Assembly: GCF_015223055.1 (NCBI RefSeq)
Contig: NZ_JADFBX010000007.1
Coordinates: 186,001 to 250,000 of the forward strand
From: Pedobacter sp. MC2016-24
GTDB taxonomy: Bacteria; Bacteroidota; Bacteroidia; Sphingobacteriales; Sphingobacteriaceae
Reading direction: 5' to 3'
DNA length: 64,000 nt
The number at the start of each line of letters is the position of its first letter. Position 1 is the stretch's first letter. Made by a program: the position numbers and the translations under genes. This document shows, piece by piece, positions 1 through 8,584 of this stretch. The notes under the pieces are model-generated. The model was not told the DNA's origin and did not search any database. It was given only the letters and a program-made list of their open reading frames with translations.

Positions 1-2736
1 TGGGAGCGTGCGAACGAAACACCAGATTCTTATTTACAAGGAAAAGTAGCGGGACTGGAAGCCATCAGAAGATCAGGTACACCTGACATCGGTGCCGATC
101 TTTATTTGCGTGGATACAACTCTCTATATGCGGCTAGCCAACCACTTGTTGTAGTAGATGGCGTGATTTACGACATCAATACTTATGGTAGTTCCATCAT
201 CTCCGGACACCAAACCAACCACTTAGCCAATATTGATATTAAAGATATTGACAACATCACAGTGATTAAAGATGGCGCATCTATGTATGGTACCCGTGGA
301 GCAAATGGGGTGCTGCTCATCACTACCGGACGTGCAAAAGATGTAGCTACCCGTTTGGATTTTTCTGCATATGGTGGATACAATGGAACTGTCAGTAGTT
401 TACCAGTCATGCAAGCCGATAACTACCGCATTTTCTTATCCGATTTGTTAATGACCAAGCCTGGCATGACCAATGCGTTGATCAAGGCAGAGCCGTATAT
501 GAATGACAATCCCAATCCCGGTTATTACAGCTTTCACCAAAATACAAATTGGCAGGATAAAGTAATGAGTAGTGGTATCAGCCAGAATTACTATCTTAAA
601 GTAACTGGTGGTGATGATATCGCTACCTACTCATTGTCCTTAGGCTACCTGAGTAATGAGGGGATTACTGACAATACGGATTTGACCCGGTATCAAACCA
701 GGTTTAATGCGAATTTGAATCTTTCTGCTAAATTAAAGGCCCAGGCCAATCTGGCTTTTACACGTAGCGAACAGAATTTAAGAGATCAGGGCCAGGCCTA
801 TGCAACAAACCCTTTATATCTTGCTTTGGTTAAGGCACCATTTCTTTCTCCTTATGAACTTTCTGAAACCGGAGTACAGTCTCCGAACCTGGCAGATACT
901 GATATTTTTGGCGTTAGTAATCCCAGCGCTGCAGTACAAAGTGTACAGGCTTTAAACCGGACTTACCGTTTTGCCGGTTCTATTGGATTTAATTATACTT
1001 TTAACAGGTCTTTTAAAGCCAATACCATCATTGGTATTACTTATGATAAAATCAGGGAAAACTACTTTACACCTCAACTGGGTATTGCACCTGTTGTATT
1101 ACCAACTGCTGTTGGGTATAACAAAGTTGCTGCAGGTGTACAGCGCTTGTTTGCCGTAAATACCGATACCTGGGTCTCCTATCAAAAAGATCTAAACCAC
1201 TTTAGTAAATTAAGTGCCAATCTGGGGTTTCGCTTTCAGAGCAGTAGTGCGGAAGTAGATAATGGCACGAGTTACAATACAGCTAGTGATGATTTTGTGA
1301 CCTTAGGAAGTGCACAGAGTACACTTAGAATTGTCGGTGGATCTTTAGGTAAATGGAATTGGTTAAATAACTATTTCAATTTAAACTATGAGGCTTACAG
1401 TAAGTATTTCCTTTCGTTTAACATCGCTGCAGATGCCTCTTCACGTTTTGGCAAGGATATTCCAAACGCATTGAATTTAAATGGTGTAAAAATGGCTGTT
1501 ATGCCATCTTTAGCTGCTTCGTGGTTGGTATCCTCAGAAGATTTTATGGCCAATAACAATTTTGTAGAGAGTTTGAAATTACGTGCCAGTTACGGTTTGA
1601 CAGGTAATGATGACATTGGGAACTATAGTGCCAAAAGTTATTATATATCCCAAGGCTTTTTGGGTAAACAAGGCTTAGTAAGAGGTAATATAGGAAATAC
1701 CGCATTACAATGGGAAACTAATGCAAAATTAAACCTGGGAATAGATGCTTCCTTTTTGAAGGAACGCTTAAACATCAGTGTGGATTTGTATCATAATAAA
1801 ATTTCTGATATGCTCATTTATGAGCCTTTGTTTACTGCCACGGGCTTTAGCTATGCGCTAAGCAACGGGGGTACAATGCGTAATAAAGGTTTGGAGCTGG
1901 CTATTAGTGGCCGACTAATTAATAAACCAGATTTAAAATGGGATATGGGCTTCATTTATAGTCTGAACAGGAATAAGATCAGCAATCTTGGAGGTAATGA
2001 TCAGTTAATTACCAATTATGCTGGTGCAACCATCCTCACCCGTGTAAATCAAGTTGCCAATTTATTTTACGGTTATAAAACAAGTGGTGTTTACGAATCT
2101 GACGCAGCAGCGAATGCTTCTGGGCTAAGTAACAAAACAACAGATGGTGCTTATATTCCTTTTCAAGGTGGAGATATGAAATTCCAAGATCTGAACGGTG
2201 ACCATGTTATCGATGAAAATGATCGTCAGATAATCGGAAATCCTAACCCTGATTTTACAGGTTCTTACAATAACAAAATTTCCTACAAACGTTGGTCATT
2301 GGATGCCTTGTTTACGTTTAGTAAAGGCAATGACATTTACAATGGAACGAGAGCAGCTTTAGAAATGATGAGTGGATATAGCAACCAGACTCAGGCTATT
2401 GTAAACCGCTGGAGAACAGACGGGCAGGTTACCAATATTCCAAGAGCTTCCTGGGCTGATCCATCAGCTAACGGAAGATTTTCTGATCGCTGGATGGAAG
2501 ACGGATCGTACCTGAAATTGAGAACAATATCTCTGAGTTATAATGTTCCTGTTAAGGCCGCGTTTATTCGCTCTGCAACAGTATATGCGATTGCAAGTAA
2601 CTTGTTTACACTAACTAAATACAAAGGGTATGATCCTGAGTTTAGTGCAGGTACCAGCGTATTTGCGAGGGGAGTGGATACCGGATTGGAACCTGGCTCG
2701 AGATCAATGCAGTTAGGCGTTAGAATTGGTTTATAG
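1..2736 (+). CDS. SusC/RagA-family TonB-dependent outer-membrane receptor (5' truncated)
   Basis: The frame is open from base 1, so the gene starts upstream of the window; the first in-frame ATG at 106 is internal to the plug domain. Visible plug signatures are LQGKVAGLEA, the RGYNSL segment, PLVVVDGVIYD and DASMYGTRGANGVLLITT, followed by a long beta-barrel that ends with the usual aromatic-rich strands. The missing N-terminus would carry the signal peptide, the CarboxypepD_reg-like domain and possibly an STN domain. SusC proteins are 14-kDa-plug, 22-strand barrels that import oligosaccharides with TonB energy. A SusD gene follows after 18 nt, then secreted pectate-lyase-type enzymes, so the cargo is probably a pectic oligosaccharide (inference). 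The family call is firm; the substrate is not. Confidence 0.95.
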   Translation, partial: WERANETPDSYLQGKVAGLEAIRRSGTPDIGADLYLRGYNSLYAASQPLVVVDGVIYDINTYGSSIISGHQTNHLANIDIKDIDNITVIKDGASMYGTRGANGVLLITTGRAKDVATRLDFSAYGGYNGTVSSLPVMQADNYRIFLSDLLMTKPGMTNALIKAEPYMNDNPNPGYYSFHQNTNWQDKVMSSGISQNYYLKVTGGDDIATYSLSLGYLSNEGITDNTDLTRYQTRFNANLNLSAKLKAQANLAFTRSEQNLRDQGQAYATNPLYLALVKAPFLSPYELSETGVQSPNLADTDIFGVSNPSAAVQSVQALNRTYRFAGSIGFNYTFNRSFKANTIIGITYDKIRENYFTPQLGIAPVVLPTAVGYNKVAAGVQRLFAVNTDTWVSYQKDLNHFSKLSANLGFRFQSSSAEVDNGTSYNTASDDFVTLGSAQSTLRIVGGSLGKWNWLNNYFNLNYEAYSKYFLSFNIAADASSRFGKDIPNALNLNGVKMAVMPSLAASWLVSSEDFMANNNFVESLKLRASYGLTGNDDIGNYSAKSYYISQGFLGKQGLVRGNIGNTALQWETNAKLNLGIDASFLKERLNISVDLYHNKISDMLIYEPLFTATGFSYALSNGGTMRNKGLELAISGRLINKPDLKWDMGFIYSLNRNKISNLGGNDQLITNYAGATILTRVNQVANLFYGYKTSGVYESDAAANASGLSNKTTDGAYIPFQGGDMKFQDLNGDHVIDENDRQIIGNPNPDFTGSYNNKISYKRWSLDALFTFSKGNDIYNGTRAALEMMSGYSNQTQAIVNRWRTDGQVTNIPRASWADPSANGRFSDRWMEDGSYLKLRTISLSYNVPVKAAFIRSATVYAIASNLFTLTKYKGYDPEFSAGTSVFARGVDTGLEPGSRSMQLGVRIGL

Positions 2737-2754
2737 AATACAAGAAATAGAGAT

Positions 2755-4467
2755 ATGAAGAAGAATTTATCTATCACATTTACAAAATATATATTGCTGG
2801 TACTGGGATTCAGTACAGTCTTATCCTGTAAAAAGGTATTTGATATCCAACCTGAAGATGCATTGGAAGCATCCCAAACTTATAGAAATGTTTACGATGC
2901 AGATGCTTCAATATTGGGGATTTATGGCAAATTTGTAGGCTTAGCTGATAAGTATTTGGTGTTGAACGAATTGAGAGCAGATTTATTAGATGTTACACCG
3001 AAAGCAAATGCCTATTTAAAACAACTGGGTACCCATAACGTAGCCATAGATAATCCATATGCAGATCCAAAGCCATTTTATGAGGTTATTCTCAATTGCA
3101 ATGATGCCTTGAAGAATTTTAACGTCATGAGGGATAAAAAACTACTGGATAATGGACAGTATTATCAAAGATATACTGATATCTTATTTTTACGCAGTTG
3201 GTTATACCTCCAGTTAGGTATTCATTACGGTAACATCCCTTATGTAACAGATGCATTAGATAATATTGAAAGCCTGAAAGACGAAAGTAAATTTCCAAAA
3301 ATAGGATTTGACGATTTATTATCACGTTTAATTGCTGAAACAGAGGCCACACCAAGAGAATACTTGGATCAGAATACTGCATCAGCAAGTCCTACTTTGA
3401 TTTTGCCAATGGATGTCTATCCGATTAAAGATGGTGTCTTTAAATTCTTTATCCAACGCAGATCATTTCTTGGTGATCTGAATTTGTGGAAAGGTAATTA
3501 CATGAAAGCTGCTAGCTATTACAAAGATGTGATGGAAACCGGAATAAATTTGAGCAACAACCCTTCTCAGCAGGTTGATTTATATGATACTTATCGGGTT
3601 GGAGATGACAATTCAACAGATCATTCCTTAAAGACAACGGCTGTTATCAATCCATGGACTAAGATTTTTACAGCCCCTCTAGCAGATAAAATTGCCAATT
3701 GGGAGCGGATGTGGACATTGCCTTTCAGTAGCAATTTTTCACCCGGAAATCCACTGTTAAAGCTGTTCTCTATATCTGGTGATTACCTTTTGAAACCTTC
3801 AGCATTGTCCGTAAGAAATTGGAATAACCAGATTCGTACCGATGGTAGTTTAACAGATAGAAGGGGGCTGAATATGTCTTACCGTTTGCTAAATGGCGTT
3901 GAACCAGAAGTGCTAAAATATACCCAAAATTACAGCATTACCTTGCCATTTGACAAAACAGGTATTTGGGTAGTTTACCGTGCTGCAGTTTTACACATGC
4001 GTTATGCAGAAGCGGCCAATCAATTGGATCGTAAACTCTTAGCGGGTGCGTTAATTAATAGTGGTATCAAAGCTGCATTTGTGACCAAGTCTACATATAA
4101 TGGTGCACCAGATGTTTATCCATTTGACTTTAATGGAGATGCTGGTGCAATTCGTGGCAATTGGTACCGTAATTCTGGAATCAGAGGCCGTGCAGTTAAC
4201 CAGGATGTTCCAATTACTTTGACTTCAACTACTACTGATATAGAGGACAGAATTATGGATGAAGAGGCATTAGAAACTGCATTTGAAGGTTATCGTTGGC
4301 AAGATTTGCTAAGAATTGCTTTACGTAGACAAGGTACTGATCCAAATTATTTGGCCAATAAAATAGCCGCTAAATTTGAAGCCTCAGGTGATGCTGCTTC
4401 TGCAGCTCAGGTACGATCAAGACTGTCCAATAAAGCGAACTGGTATTTGCCATTTAAATTGAAATAA
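2755..4467 (+). CDS. SusD/RagB-family surface glycan-binding lipoprotein
   Basis: A 570-residue lipoprotein with a signal peptide ending in the lipobox VLSCKK (Cys25). It shows the SusD pattern: IQPEDALEASQTYRNVYDAD near the N-terminus, TPR-like helices with LFLRSWLYLQLGIHYGNIP (residues about 145-165), and the C-terminal RagB block with DEEALETAFEGYRWQDLLR before a final NWYLPF. SusD proteins sit on the cell surface as a lid on the SusC barrel and bind the glycan. It is 18 nt downstream of the partial susC and almost certainly co-transcribed. The C-terminal motif is slightly unusual: most family members read ERxxELxFEGxRWxDLxR, whereas here the first arginine is replaced (MDEEALETAFEGYRW). 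Confidence 0.95.
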   Translation: MKKNLSITFTKYILLVLGFSTVLSCKKVFDIQPEDALEASQTYRNVYDADASILGIYGKFVGLADKYLVLNELRADLLDVTPKANAYLKQLGTHNVAIDNPYADPKPFYEVILNCNDALKNFNVMRDKKLLDNGQYYQRYTDILFLRSWLYLQLGIHYGNIPYVTDALDNIESLKDESKFPKIGFDDLLSRLIAETEATPREYLDQNTASASPTLILPMDVYPIKDGVFKFFIQRRSFLGDLNLWKGNYMKAASYYKDVMETGINLSNNPSQQVDLYDTYRVGDDNSTDHSLKTTAVINPWTKIFTAPLADKIANWERMWTLPFSSNFSPGNPLLKLFSISGDYLLKPSALSVRNWNNQIRTDGSLTDRRGLNMSYRLLNGVEPEVLKYTQNYSITLPFDKTGIWVVYRAAVLHMRYAEAANQLDRKLLAGALINSGIKAAFVTKSTYNGAPDVYPFDFNGDAGAIRGNWYRNSGIRGRAVNQDVPITLTSTTTDIEDRIMDEEALETAFEGYRWQDLLRIALRRQGTDPNYLANKIAAKFEASGDAASAAQVRSRLSNKANWYLPFKLK

Positions 4468-4532
4468 GAGTTTAAAAGAGGCAGCCGAAAATCTTGAACA
4501 GAGTAGGCATCATTTCATAATCATCCTTATTC

Positions 4533-5033
4533 ATGAAAAAATTATTAGTAGTTGCAATGGTAATGGTTTGCGGATTTTTGAATTCAGCAGAAGCCCAGCT
4601 TCCTGGAAATCCTGCTAATCCGCATGGGACTTTGATTGATCGGCCGGGTGTGGCATTGGCAAAGTGGGAACGGGACGGAAACAATTTGTACTGGATGATT
4701 GATTTGACAACGCCAACGACGTTTATCATGATGGATACCGGCCCTTATCCACCTGAGAGCTATGTTGAGTTTTGGGCGAGTAATTCCAACCCTTCAAATC
4801 CTTCAGATCCTGGAAGTCCTTATGTGATGTTTCCAGGTAGTATGAACATCACATTTGATGCAGTAACCTATCCCTATGGTAGCCGGGTATATTATGGCAC
4901 CATTGATCTGAGTAATTATGATGATTACTGGACAAATATCCAAGCCGATTACAGCTTTTATATAAACGAGTTTGGAGATACGATATCAGATTCAGTGATG
5001 ATTTCGAATGATGAATTAGGTTATCCATGGTAA
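4533..5033 (+). CDS. Small secreted protein of unknown function in a PUL
   Basis: A 166-residue protein with a clear signal peptide (MKKLLVVAMVMVCGFLNSAEA, cleaved before QLPG). The mature part is rich in Pro, Asn, Ser, Tyr and Asp, with a short run of NPSNP/SDPGSP repeats around residues 85-98 and many aromatic residues. It has one Cys, inside the signal peptide, and no recognised catalytic motif. I do not recognise the family. It lies 65 nt after susD and 58 nt before a pectate-lyase gene on the same strand, so it is probably part of the same PUL transcript. A small surface or periplasmic beta-sandwich that binds sugar is possible but only a guess. The start at 4533 is chosen because it gives the signal peptide directly. 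Confidence 0.75.
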   Translation: MKKLLVVAMVMVCGFLNSAEAQLPGNPANPHGTLIDRPGVALAKWERDGNNLYWMIDLTTPTTFIMMDTGPYPPESYVEFWASNSNPSNPSDPGSPYVMFPGSMNITFDAVTYPYGSRVYYGTIDLSNYDDYWTNIQADYSFYINEFGDTISDSVMISNDELGYPW

Positions 5034-5091
5034 AGTCGTTAATCAAAAGAATAAAATAAATATTAATCAAAAGAACCCTTATCAGAATATC

Positions 5092-6321
5092 ATGAAGAGA
5101 ATTTGTGTGAAAGCTAAACGTTGTCTAAAAAAACTCCCACTCGGTGCGTTATTTTTTGTCTTATTTGGTTATGGGGCAAGTGCCCAACAACTAGCTTTCC
5201 CTGGTGCAGAGGGCTTTGGCCGTTTTGCTACTGGTGGTCGCGGTGGTGCTGTTTACCGCGTAACAAACCTTCATGATTCTGGTCCGGGTTCTTTTAGAGA
5301 TGCCGTAAGTAAACCAGGTAGAACCGTGGTGTTTGACGTTTCCGGGGTCATTAAAGTCGGAGCAAAAATTGCAGTATCTCCGCGGATCACCATTGCCGGA
5401 CAAACTTCTCCTGGTGATGGCATTACGGTTTACGGCAATAGTGTATCCTTTAAAGACAGTACCGTTGTCAGGTACATGCGTTTTAGGGGCAGCATCAACA
5501 TGTCTAAAGGGTCCTGTACCGTTGTTGCAGATGACCTGACCGACATTATTTTTGACCATGTTTCCATTGAATGGGGACGTTGGGACAATCTTCACATTAA
5601 GAAAAGTAAAAATGTAACCTTGCAATACTGTATGGTGGCCGAGAGCCTGGATCCGCAACGTTTCGGCGCATTGCTTGAAGTTCCGGAAAATGTAACCATG
5701 CACCATTGCCTGTTTGCCGGCAACCAAAGTCGTAATCCTAAGGCTAAAGCCAAAATAGAGTTCATCAATAATGTGGTGTACAACTGGGGCAAAAGTGGCT
5801 TTGTTGGTGGACATTCCAGCGCCAATCACTATCAGGATCTGGTCGGTAATTATTTCATCGCCGGACCAAATTCGACTGACAATTTTATAAGCATGTTCTC
5901 AGCAACAGACCATGTATATCACAAAGACAATTATGTAGATCTGGACAAAGACGGAAAACTGAACGGGCGTTTGGTTACCGATGCAGATTTTATCAAAGAA
6001 ACCGCTACGCTCCTGAAAGAACCAACGCTTCTGTCACAAAGCAATGTTAAAATCAGTTCCGCAACTGAAGCATGTCATGTAGTGATGGCGGAAGCGGGTT
6101 CTTCTTTAAAACGTGATGCGATAGATACCCGGATCATCGGATACCTGAAAAGCCTGGGTAAAACCGGCGAAATATTTAAGAGCGAAGTGGATGCCGGCGG
6201 GCAACAAGCCGTAAAAGAAATCGTTTTATCTGTAAAAGATGCCAACGGCGATGGTGTTCCCGACAATAAGAAATCACGTTATAAAACCCTGGAAGCCTAC
6301 CTGGATAGCCTGGCAAAATAG
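5092..6321 (+). CDS. Secreted pectate lyase, PL1-like right-handed beta-helix
   Basis: A 409-residue protein with a signal peptide (cleavage near GASA-QQ, about residue 31). The mature protein opens with the Bacteroidota pectate-lyase signature AFPGAEGFGRFATGGRGG, then VTNLHDSGPGSFRDAV and a series of parallel beta-helix coils. These include VSPRITIAGQTSPGDGI and TDIIFDHVSIEWGRWDN, the counterpart of the PL1 WIDH region. The C-terminal DANGDGVPDNKK resembles a calcium-binding thrombospondin-3/dockerin-type loop. PL1 enzymes cleave polygalacturonate by Ca2+-dependent beta-elimination. Its place directly after susC/susD suggests it supplies oligogalacturonides to them. The exact subfamily and polymer preference cannot be read from sequence alone. 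The next gene starts 7 nt after the stop. Confidence 0.9.
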   Translation: MKRICVKAKRCLKKLPLGALFFVLFGYGASAQQLAFPGAEGFGRFATGGRGGAVYRVTNLHDSGPGSFRDAVSKPGRTVVFDVSGVIKVGAKIAVSPRITIAGQTSPGDGITVYGNSVSFKDSTVVRYMRFRGSINMSKGSCTVVADDLTDIIFDHVSIEWGRWDNLHIKKSKNVTLQYCMVAESLDPQRFGALLEVPENVTMHHCLFAGNQSRNPKAKAKIEFINNVVYNWGKSGFVGGHSSANHYQDLVGNYFIAGPNSTDNFISMFSATDHVYHKDNYVDLDKDGKLNGRLVTDADFIKETATLLKEPTLLSQSNVKISSATEACHVVMAEAGSSLKRDAIDTRIIGYLKSLGKTGEIFKSEVDAGGQQAVKEIVLSVKDANGDGVPDNKKSRYKTLEAYLDSLAK

Positions 6322-6328
6322 TAATCAT

Positions 6329-8479
6329 ATGAAGATACCCTTTTTTAAAAAGCAGCTCAAAGCAGGCCTATGCCTGATACTTTTCTGTACATATGCAGGT
6401 GCATATGCCCAAATTGACCGCCAGGCACTCGTACAGCGACATATCGTGCAGGTCAATAAAATAGATTCCTTATCCTCGTTATCGGTAGGAAATGGCAGGT
6501 TTGCCTTCACCGTTGACGCTACGGGACTTCAAACATTTCCCGATGCCTACGCTAAAGGTGTACCACTAGGTACCCAGTCCGAATGGGCCTGGGATAGTTT
6601 TAAAAATACCGGCCATTATAAAATTGAACAGGCTTATAAATATTACAATCAATACGGTCGTAAAATACCTTATACGGTTCAGTTAAAAGGTCCGGAGCAA
6701 GTGGTAGAGGCGGTGAATTATTTTCGCCAGAATGTACACCGTTTGCAAATGGGTAACCTGGGTTTTGAGCTAACCAAGGCCAATGGTAAAGCAGCCAGAC
6801 CGGCTGACATTAAAAATATTAAACAACAACTGGATCCATGGACCGGAGAAATTACCAGTTCTTTTACCCTGGAAGGTATACCGGTATCGGTAACCACCGT
6901 TGCGCACCAGGACAGGGATGTGGTTGCCGCTTCGGTTAAATCCGATCTGATTAAATCAGGCCGCTTAAAAATCAGGCTTAGATTTCCTTATCCAACCGGA
7001 GACTGGGCAGATTTTGGTAACAATTGGAAATCGCCAAAACAGCATGTAGCCACCATTCAAAGTAGCAGCTCAGGCGCAGCCCTCGTTAAAAATCAATTGG
7101 ATTCAGCAAGCTATTATACTTCTTTTGTCTGGACACCGGGTGCACGCATTGCTGCGAAATCCAGAAACTATTTTATCATTACGCCAGATCAAAAATCCAA
7201 TTCATTTGATTTTAGCTGCCTTTTTTCTGCACAAAAAAGTAAAGAGGCCTTGCCTTTATTTACGGCAGTGAAAAGCAATAGCGTCGACAAATGGAAATCT
7301 TTTTGGCAGTCAGGTGCTGCGGTTGATTTCTCTGGTAGTACCGATAAGCGCGCCCATGAATTGGAGCGTCGGGTGATCCTGTCACAATACCTCACTAAAA
7401 TTCAATGTGCCGGAGATTTTCCACCACAGGAAACCGGTTTAACCTATAACAGCTGGTATGGTAAACCACACCTGGAAATGCACTGGTGGCATGGTGTTCA
7501 TTTTGCATTGTGGGGCAGGCCAGAATTGGTCAGCAATAGTGTAGACTGGTATTTTAAAGTAAAAACTAAAGCCAAAAAACTGGCAGAACGCCAAGGTTTT
7601 GATGGGGTGAGGTGGCAAAAAATGACCGATAACCAGGGCAATGAAAGCCCTTCTTCGGTAGGTGCCATGCTCATCTGGCAACAGCCGCACATCATTACCT
7701 TCACGGAACTGGAATACCGGGCACATCCAGATGCAAAAACACTTGAAAAATATAAAGATCTGGTCTTTGCTACGGCCGATTTTATGGCTTCTTTTGCACA
7801 CTACGATGCTGCTAAACAACGTTATGTGCTCGGTCCGGGTCTGATCCCTGCACAGGAACGTTTTAAAGCCGAAACCACATTTAACCCTACTTACGAGCTT
7901 GCTTATTGGGAATGGGGATTGAAAACTGCACAAGCCTGGCGTGAGCGCCTGGGGATGCCACGTAATGCCAAATGGGACGAGGTGATGCACAAATTATCTC
8001 CCTTGCCAAAGCAGGATGGGGTATACCTGGCTACAGAAAGTGCCACAGATTCCTACACCAATCCGGAGTTTAAAACAGATCATCCCTCGGTATTGGGTAC
8101 CTTTGGTATGTTGCCGGAAACCAATTTACTGGACAAAGCCGTGATGAAGAAAACCTTCAACCTGGTATGGGATACCTGGAGCTGGAGCGATACCTGGGGT
8201 TGGGACTTCCCGATGACAGCAATGGCTGCAGCCCGATTAGGGATGCCTGAAAAAGCCGTAGATGCCTTGCTCATGAACATTCGTACCAATACTTACCTGG
8301 TTAACGGACACAACTATCAGGACGACCGCTTAACCATTTATCTTCCTGGAAACGGTGGCTTGCTCACTGCAGTGGCGATGATGTGTGCAGGATGGGATGG
8401 CAATACCATAGAGAATCCGGGATTCCCAAAAGACGGTACCTGGAAGGTCAAGTGGGAAGGTTTAAAGAAAATGATGTAA
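6329..8479 (+). CDS. Secreted six-hairpin glycosidase-fold protein, specificity unknown
   Basis: The ATG at 6329 gives a 716-residue protein with a signal peptide (KKQLKAGLCLILFCTYAGAYAQ); a longer frame back to 6239 would overlap the preceding gene and bury this signal. The N-terminal third is a beta-sandwich typical of GH65/GH95-type enzymes (SLSVGNGRFAFTVDATGLQT). The rest looks like an (alpha/alpha)6 toroid with HLEMHWWHGVHFALWGRPEL, NPTYELAYWEWGL and DTWGWDFPMTAMAAARLG. I cannot assign a CAZy family or a general acid with certainty. The enzyme is exported and 7 nt behind a pectate lyase, so an exo-acting role on pectic side chains or lyase products is the best guess. Alternatives are a phosphorylase-like or fucosidase-like enzyme of clan GH-L or GH95. 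Confidence 0.8.
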   Translation: MKIPFFKKQLKAGLCLILFCTYAGAYAQIDRQALVQRHIVQVNKIDSLSSLSVGNGRFAFTVDATGLQTFPDAYAKGVPLGTQSEWAWDSFKNTGHYKIEQAYKYYNQYGRKIPYTVQLKGPEQVVEAVNYFRQNVHRLQMGNLGFELTKANGKAARPADIKNIKQQLDPWTGEITSSFTLEGIPVSVTTVAHQDRDVVAASVKSDLIKSGRLKIRLRFPYPTGDWADFGNNWKSPKQHVATIQSSSSGAALVKNQLDSASYYTSFVWTPGARIAAKSRNYFIITPDQKSNSFDFSCLFSAQKSKEALPLFTAVKSNSVDKWKSFWQSGAAVDFSGSTDKRAHELERRVILSQYLTKIQCAGDFPPQETGLTYNSWYGKPHLEMHWWHGVHFALWGRPELVSNSVDWYFKVKTKAKKLAERQGFDGVRWQKMTDNQGNESPSSVGAMLIWQQPHIITFTELEYRAHPDAKTLEKYKDLVFATADFMASFAHYDAAKQRYVLGPGLIPAQERFKAETTFNPTYELAYWEWGLKTAQAWRERLGMPRNAKWDEVMHKLSPLPKQDGVYLATESATDSYTNPEFKTDHPSVLGTFGMLPETNLLDKAVMKKTFNLVWDTWSWSDTWGWDFPMTAMAAARLGMPEKAVDALLMNIRTNTYLVNGHNYQDDRLTIYLPGNGGLLTAVAMMCAGWDGNTIENPGFPKDGTWKVKWEGLKKMM

Positions 8480-8523
8480 CACGCCAAGCGCTTTTCTTTT
8501 CTGACAGATTTTAAATAAAGTCG

Positions 8524-8573
8524 GTTTTCAAATGTAACATCATACGTTAAAGTATAAGGTTACATTTGAAAAC
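8524..8573. repeat. Perfect 15-bp inverted repeat between convergent genes (possible bidirectional terminator)
   Basis: GTTTTCAAATGTAAC at 8524-8538 is matched exactly by its reverse complement at 8559-8573, with a 20-nt AT-rich loop. It lies in the 105-nt gap between the six-hairpin enzyme (+) and the hybrid kinase (-), both of which end here. The stem is AT-rich and lacks a clean U-tract beyond the stem itself (AAAAC read in reverse gives GTTTT), so it may end transcription from both sides or be an mRNA 3'-end stabiliser. Confidence 0.5.
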
Positions 8574-8584
8574 TTCTATTAAAA

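Noticed and set aside
5191..5829. 212-codon antisense frame inside the PL1 gene
   Set aside because: Mirror of a strongly coding + strand gene with signal peptide and lyase motifs.
7439..7990. 183-codon antisense frame in the six-hairpin gene
   Set aside because: Shadow of the coding strand; no independent protein features.
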